From contig NSJX01000010.1 of the NCBI GenBank assembly GCA_002286715.1, positions 126,656 through 190,655 of the forward strand: a stretch of DNA of 64,000 bases, in the 5' to 3' direction. This DNA is from Dentipellis sp. KUC8613. Taxonomy: Eukaryota; Basidiomycota; Agaricomycetes; Russulales; Hericiaceae. Below the pieces are notes generated by a model. The model worked only from the letters and a program-made list of their open reading frames with translations. It was not told the DNA's origin and did not search any database. Below are positions 57,840-64,000 of the stretch, piece after piece (positions within the stretch are counted from its first letter, which is position 1; each line of letters starts with the position of its first letter). The position numbers were made by a program, and so were the translations under genes.

Positions 57840-58359
57840 CTTTGACGTGGATGATGATTGAAGTTCTGTATGATAAGACGATGAGTGCAGTGCGCAGTTT
57901 TGAAGGGTGTACGATTTGGTTGGCTCGATTGATATCGCGGCTTGTTTTTGTTTTGTCTTGTTCTGCTTCGAATGGCGGCTGGACCTGCGTTTGCGTTTTG
58001 GAGGTCTGGCTTTGTGCATTTGATTTTATTCTCTAACATACGCGAATGTACTGTAGTGATTCTTCCTTTGCTCTACTTTACTCGCCGCTCTGTTGATGTT
58101 TTCGGAATATAGTAATCTTTGAAGGTGTTGGATTCTCGAAAATGCCTGCTCTGCTGTGGGCGCTTATGATGGGCCACAAAGACCCTGCGAGTCGCGTGAT
58201 CACTATGACTCTACGCGACAAACTATCCGCGCGGCTGGACGCGTCGCGACTTGCTCTGCACCATCATTGTACAGCTTTACACCAACTCAACTTATTACCT
58301 CGCGCGTATAATTGGTCGAGGCATAGCAAGACAGCATTGAGCTTCGTTAAGGTGCCGCG
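57840..58359. other. Intergenic upstream of NBS1
   Basis: About 520 bp comprising the demethylase 3' UTR and the NBS1 promoter, with an ACGCGT box at 58239. Confidence 0.45.
58239..58244. promoter_or_regulatory. ACGCGT (MCB-like) site upstream of NBS1
   Basis: ACGCGT 116 bp upstream of the NBS1 ATG, within GGACGCGTCGCG. In yeasts MBF sites of this sequence drive G1/S expression of replication and repair genes. The link here is inference. Confidence 0.35.
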
Positions 58360-61300
58360 ATGTGGACTATAACTGGCCCATTCGACGGGGAAACTGCAGG
58401 TCAACTAGGGCACCAAAGTCTGTAATTGAACTCCTATGTTTGTCGCTCTGCAGCGTGCTAATCGTTAATTTCAGAGACTAAGTTGCTGAAGTGTGGGCAG
58501 AAGTACCTTGTGAGCCGGAAGGATGGGGATCTGGTCATCACCGACAAGAGAATCTCGCGCGAACACGCGTATTTCATTGTAGGAGGGTATACGGCCGATG
58601 ATGTGGTGAGTCGGCCACGCATAGCTCGTGAAAGTATCTACTAACGAAAGGAAGGCGAACCCGGATGCTATACCGACATTGGAGGTGCGTAATGTCAAGG
58701 CGAAGGGTCTGGGGATCCTGCGAGATGAAATTCAGACTACGGTGCATGCCGGCTCTACCGATAAGCTGCAGGATGGAGACGACGTCCTTGTCCTTCATGA
58801 TCTCAAAGTCAGGTGTGTATCCTTTAATTATACATTTATGTTGTGAGTTCAAGGTTGTGCGTTAGTATAAGGTGGCAGAAAGTATGCTGCTTCGAATCGG
58901 CAGGTCGAGTGAGAACCCCAATCTCAATAGATGGGTGCCAAGCATTAGGTCTGTATCATATGCACTACTCCGACAGTAAAGGTCCTGACGTCTTTCTAGG
59001 AATCAATGTCGTTCGCACTCCCCACGCAGCCGTTACACACCACCTCACTCCGAATTTCACCCTCTCGCCAGCCTTAGCGGCATCTCTACTTTCAGCTGCT
59101 CAGTTTGTCAAACCCGAATGGCTCCAAGAGATCATCCGACTCGGAATTCTACCCAAGGACGACACTAAGTCACTCGAATGGAACTTTGCGCTCCCACCAG
59201 AGACCAAGTACCGACCGATCTTCGCCCCGTCCCTCGCGTCGGAATTCAAGACATTCAAGACGTGGGAGCCAAATGAAGAGCGCCTGCATATGCTCCGCAA
59301 ACACAAATTCATCTTCGTTGGTGAGAAGGGCCGAGAGATCAGCAACGACTATCAGACGCTAGTGGTCCGTGGAGGAGGAGAATACGAAACCTTCACCGTC
59401 GACGCCAGTGTGTCAAAATGGAGAAAGATCATCACGAAGGGCGTAGCGTGGGCCAAAGAGAAAGGCGGAAAGCTGCATCTCGTGGCCGATAATGAAGCTA
59501 TGGAAATTGCTGTGGGGCGGGAAGCTTGGCAAGAGCTATGTGAAGAAGCCAAGGGGTGAGTTTTGAGACCAATGCGTATTTCGTCTTGAGCAAAAGTCTG
59601 ACGTACCGCTAGTCTGGGTCTGCAGTTCATTGCACCGCAGAACATCATACAAGCCATCGCCCACGTAGATCCATTTTGGATGGATTCTGCTGCGCCCACC
59701 GTGAATCAGCCCGAAGGCAAGTCGCGTGCACTTCCATAACGAGGACATATATTCATTTTCTGTTAGAGCAATCTGAGCCCCCTGATGTCGTGCCCAACAC
59801 CTACGCCGATGAACCCAGTATACCGCCACCGCGTCGTGAGGCGAAGGAAACAAGGCGGGTCACGCGAGCCAGTTCTCGTGCTCCCTCCGAGGCTCGTGAA
59901 GTGGAAGAAAAGTCCAAACCAGCTGCCGAAGAAGAGACTGCGCCTGCACCTGCGCCGATCAAAGTATGTATCTGTAGGGCTTGTCCTGATGCAATCATTC
60001 TCACTCTAGTGCAGCTTTTGACTAGACGAACAAGGAGAGCGCCACTTTCACTCTTAGATCCAGACGACTCTATCGCGGTAGAGGATGTCTCCATGTCTGC
60101 ACCTAAAGCAAGCACGTCTACCACCCCGACGCCAGCACCAGTGCCGGTAGCTCCCGTAAGTTGCTCGCTTCACCGGATAAATAAAATTCTGAAGCACCTG
60201 CACTCTAGGTAATGACACAAGCCCCTCGTTCCTCCAGGCTCCGTCGTAGAGCAGGGACCGGCACACAAGCGTTGGATCTGTTGGGTATGGGCGAGTCAAA
60301 CGCCGATCCGTCGTCGCTGGACAAGTACAAGTCTCTCTTCGATGAGAGCGACCCGGATCGGATCGCTCAAGCTGGGGCCAGTACACAACTCGGTGCACAG
60401 AGCATCACACAATCAGACTCGCATACACAATTTCGGACACAGGCGCCTTCCCGAGGAGCTGCACCGCTTTTGCACGCAGTTGTTGAGGAAGAGGAGGAAC
60501 CTGCAAGTGGAAGTACGCAATCGTCAGCGTTAGGTACGAAGCGAAAGGCCGATGAGCTTGGCGACGTGGAAATGGGCGATTCCAACGCTAGTGCAACCAC
60601 GTCTGCGACATCGCAGCCTCAACATAGGACCCAGAAGCGGCGGGCCGTAGAGGACGTCAATGCTGTGGAACCCAGTTCGCAGATGGCAGGGACCTCCCAG
60701 ACGGCCAACAAGCCATCGTCAAGCAAAGCTGTCAAACCACCCTCAAAGTCGCAAAAGAAGGGTGCACCAGCAGGAAAGCCGGACACAGACGAGAAATTCC
60801 TGAAGGCTGTCAACTCGACCAAGCACAGCAAGAAGGAGGACGAATTTGACCGCGAATTTAACAAGTTGCGGATCTCGAAGCCGGAGCTCGAGCGCGATCA
60901 GCAGGAGAAGGAGTGGGCCGTGTTGGCCGATTTTGGGAATGAGGGCGTGAGGGGAAACTTCATGGTGCTGATGGAGATGGACGTCGATACCAGTGCGAAG
61001 CCGTACAGGACTGCGAGGGCCCGGGGTAGACCTGAGTGGGACGGGAAGCCGGACTTCAAGAAATTCAAGAAGGTCAGCGATCCTCGTATTCTGCGGGATA
61101 CTGGGCACTGGTACTGATGTTTCGTAATAGAAAAGTGCGGATCGGCGACGGCAGGCAGTGGAGTTGGTCGTCAGCGAAGAAATGGATCATGGGATTGGGA
61201 ACGGTAAGCAGCAAATTACGTTTTACTGCTGCGACGTTCCTCACTCTCGATGCTCAGCATATTGGAAGCCATCGCAGTCTCAAGGTCCAAGTCAAGGATC

Positions 61301-61772
61301 GAAGTCGCAACCTCAGAAAACCGCTCGGGGCAAATCCAAGGCCTTCGCAATTTCTGTAGATTCAGATGATTCGGACGACGCTCCTAAGATCAAAACACGA
61401 AAAGCGAAAAGCGCCGCGCCGGTATCTAAGTCGCAACCAGCACCCTCGCGTCGCACCCGCTCTGGATCCCGGGAAGCGACACAGCCGCTCTTCCTGGCAT
61501 CAGACGACGAAGGTCCAACACGCACCCGCAGCCTTGCGGATATCGGCGAGGACGACGAGACGATGGGCGTCAATGGTGCTGGAGATGATGATGAATATGG
61601 CATGACGGTGACAATGCGCACGAATGGCGCCGAAGAGTCGTCGCAGGAGATGGCGCCGCGCACAAGACGGACGGCGCAGAAACGGAAGGCGCCCGCACCC
61701 GTCGCAGACGACGACTCGGATGACGCAACTTTCAAAGGGTTTGGGAGAAGGAAGAGGGGGAGGGTTGCTTGA
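58360..61772 (+). CDS. NBS1: Nbs1/nibrin, MRN complex subunit
   Basis: Adaptor of the Mre11-Rad50-Nbs1 complex that senses DNA double-strand breaks and recruits the Tel1/ATM kinase. Predicted 953 aa from 11 exons: 58360-58399, 58475-58605, 58655-58812, 58866-58948, 59000-59555, 59613-59716, 59767-59963, 60015-60155, 60209-61072, 61131-61203, 61258-61772. The N-terminus MWTITGPFDGE is typical. An FHA domain spans about 15-110 (KYLVSRKDGDLVI, ISREHAYF), followed by tandem BRCT-like regions (TPNFTLSPALAASLLSA, FVKPEWLQEIIR, RKHKFIFVG, FIAPQNI). A long disordered region leads to the Mre11-binding segment (PDFKKFKKKVRIGDGRQ) and to an acidic C-terminus ending DATFKGFGRRKRGRVA, resembling the FxF/Y Tel1-binding motif. 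Intron 6 has a GC donor (gcaagt). The call rests on domain order and short motifs. Confidence 0.88.
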
Positions 61773-62105
61773 GTACAGATCTGAGCGGGAGTCTGGTACC
61801 AAGAGGATACCATTTATACAACACATTCTACCCATCATACGTTGTGTACTCTACGGTACAAATAATATCTGCGAGACAAACACACTCTACGCGAGTTGCC
61901 CTTCATCGTGAACGGGGAACTTGAAGCTGTCTGATACATCAAAATTGCATTTTCTCGAACCATCCGGTGAGAAGGGCGCTTTATGTAAGTATTTCGGGTG
62001 GTGGGTTTTTCGCCTCTTCTCCTACCCTTTGATTGACTCACCCATCCACGCTTCAATCAAAGATCAAAACCTTCGAGACTCCCTTCAATGCAGCTATCGG
62101 CAGCG
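61773..62105. other. Short intergenic between convergent genes
   Basis: About 330 bp; probable 3' UTRs of NBS1 and the F-box gene. Nothing else seen. Confidence 0.5.
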
Positions 62106-63735
62106 CTAAGTTTTTGCATCCATGAATTTCAATCGTGAGGTATCCCGTGTGGTCGAGCGGGATCCAGCGAGGTCCACTAAAGCATCATGCACGGGCAACC
62201 TGAACCGTCGTAGGTCTGCTTCCACCTCCCCGGGCCAAGCCCAACCTTTGTCGGCATGGTCGATCAGAACAATCTTTTTGAGCAAAGGGAATATGAATGG
62301 CTGCGATTTGTCCTCAAGACTTGGAGTGCATGCTTGGAGAAGGCTGACATTTGGGAGGGCATTGACGAAGTGAAGTTCCGTGACTTTAGAAAGATGCCCG
62401 AACATTGACATCCATGTGTCGGCAGAGGTTATCATGTTGAAGCCTGCAATCGATAGGACGCGAACTTGGTCCAGGGGCCACGACAGACAGGCTACCTCCA
62501 CGATGCGCGTTACGTCCGATATCGTTCGCAGATCTGCCCTCCAGAGAAAATGAGGAAGCGCGTCGACCGCGGACGCGGTTAATTCGCAGGGCTTTGTCCC
62601 GTCCCAGCTCCGCGACGTGTCCGTGGCACCTATGAAGCTGAGGTCTCCGTCGACGCGTATGATCCTCACCGAGAAACTCTGCAACGGCCCTGTGTGGTTC
62701 TTCATCGCTAAAAGGTGTGATCCGATTGCCTCGACGAGGCTCGCGTCAATGCGAGGTTCGACTGAAGGCCTCCTGGCGTACAGAAATCGCCAATGAAGGT
62801 AATCCACTAAAAGCCTCTCCAAGACGGGAGCTTTGAATTGTCGCAAGAGGGATAGTGCAGTTGACAATTGGCCTGTACGAGCAACCAAGGTCTTGAGCCG
62901 CGGTAAGATTGGCGCAGAGTACCCGATGTTATGTCGCAAGTCGGCGAGATCGCCGCGACTGAACGTTGAATCGAAAATCTTTGCGCGGAAACACGAAAGT
63001 TCGGGGTTCGCATGAAGACATCGTAGCACATCGTTCAGTTCCAGTCTAAGGTCGACATCGAGATGTGTCAGGCTGGTGAGACCCGCGGGGTACGGCATCG
63101 GACTTTCCGAGCATAACATGCGGAGTGTGAGGATCCGTAGTCGTGGGCCGAAGTTATCCACGGGGCTGGGTTGCGAAGGGCTGGGATGGGTGCACATCAA
63201 CGTGATATCGAGTTCCTTCAAAAGAGGAGCAGCCTGCGTCCATATTTCGCTAGGCACGATATTCCCAACGACCTGAAGGTCTTGAACCCGATCCAGGTTA
63301 GATAGAATCTCGTTTTTGAACTTCTTCGAAAGGAGGCTCCACTTCAAACGGACCTGCAGAGGCGCTGTTTTGGAGCGTTGCAGATAGATGGCGCGCCACT
63401 TTTCTGATAGATGGTCCGATATGCAGCCCCACAGGTAGGAGGTATTGAGGCAGATAGCGCGCCAATCAGAGCTGACGTGGCTCAGCACCACCAGCCCAGG
63501 AACCCGCCATGGTTGAATGTCGAAGACTTGAGCAGTCTCAGCATCGTGCAGTTGAGCCGCTGCGGTAATCGCGAATATGCGCTCCAGAATCTCCGAAGGG
63601 AACCGGCAGATGGTATGGAGTCGGTTGCGCCTGACTTTGGAATCGATGGTGGTGACGACGTCACCTAGCAAGTCTGAGTTCTTCGACCTCAAGGGTTCCG
63701 CCTACAGGGGGTTGAGAAGCAGTCGAGTCTGCCAT
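62106..63735 (-). CDS. F-box protein with uncertain 5' end
   Basis: The main frame (from about 63700 to the TAG at 62106-62108) encodes about 520 residues. F-box: VRRNRLHTICRFPSEILERIF, then VVLSHVSSDWRAICLNTSYLW, a typical basidiomycete layout, followed by leucine-rich segments (LRILTLRMLC, LTHLDVDLRLEL, LPRLKTLVARTG, VRVLSIAGF). The frame has no ATG before the F-box. The only good ATG (63735, MADSTASQPPVGGTLEVEEL) is in another frame. The frames connect if 63664-63631 is removed as an intron (gtgacg...gtcag), but 34 nt is shorter than usual fungal introns. The alternative is a one-base frameshift near 63665. Predicted role: substrate receptor of an SCF ubiquitin ligase, target unknown. Confidence 0.75.
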
Positions 63736-64000
63736 GCTGGTTCGAGTGTCACCTGTCAATAAGGCTCCAGTCCAGAGATATCAAAAGGTCGAGAAAAGAA
63801 AACTTACTCGGACAGCCGCTGCTTGTTGTCCTTAGTTGGAGGGAGTGCCACATCTTGATAATCTGAGCATGATATATTGTGCGGCATAGAAGCTGTGCTC
63901 GGCGCTCAACATAGACTCGTCATGTTCTTCATCTCGGTGCGGGGTTTTCTGCGTTGTCTCGTGAAAGGTCAGATGATGCGTTGGTTAATCAAAACCTCGT
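63736..64000. other. Upstream region of the second F-box gene
   Basis: About 265 bp to the window end; no gene recognised. Confidence 0.4.

Overview
The window reads as nuclear DNA of a filamentous basidiomycete, most likely an Agaricomycete. The evidence is a class I hydrophobin, genes split by many 45-80 nt GT-AG introns, F-box/LRR-like and MYND-DUF4470 paralogs of the basidiomycete kind, and a GH28 pectinase. Genes are on both strands with no operons. Exon boundaries were placed by hand from splice consensus, reading-frame continuity and comparison between paralogs. No tRNA, rRNA, CRISPR array or autonomous transposon was recognised.

Layout. 1-330: 5' part of a hydrophobin gene (minus), cut by the window edge. 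2.5-13.4 kb: three MYND zinc-finger/DUF4470 paralogs (one minus, two plus), each with 11 exons at matching positions and each with a GC-AG intron at the same place in the finger. 13.9-15.5 kb: the septin CDC12. 15.5-20.5 kb: a 5 kb stretch with no recognisable gene. 20.5-21.2 kb: a probable mitochondrial protein of unknown family. 24.1-26.2 kb: a low-complexity protein with a Myb-like segment. 27.06-27.26 kb: a 204-bp MITE-like element.

27.8-39.6 kb: a tandem array of three PRP43-type DEAH-box RNA helicase genes, interrupted by a short-chain dehydrogenase. The third copy looks canonical. The second has an altered motif III and a one-base deletion and is probably a pseudogene. The first has a GC splice donor and a longer acidic C-terminal tail. 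39.9-41.4 kb: secreted GH28 exo-polygalacturonase-like enzyme (minus). 42.6-43.6 kb: proteasome subunit beta-7 (PRE4). 43.9-45.5 kb: F-box protein. 47.0-49.2 kb: an MFS transporter gene whose frame is broken by a TGG-to-TGA change near the C-terminus. 50.0-52.1 kb: a single-pass membrane protein gene with a 16-nt microexon. 53.7-57.8 kb: a JmjN/JmjC/ePHD histone demethylase of the KDM4 class. 58.4-61.8 kb: NBS1 of the MRN DNA-break complex. 62.1-63.7 kb: a second F-box protein with an uncertain 5' end.

The genes do not form one pathway. Several are chromosome or RNA housekeeping functions (CDC12, PRE4, NBS1, PRP43, KDM4). They are mixed with lineage-expanded families (MYND-DUF4470, F-box, helicase copies) and secreted or surface functions (hydrophobin, GH28, membrane protein). 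The most unusual features are the PRP43-like triplication and the MYND-DUF4470 trio with its conserved GC-AG intron.
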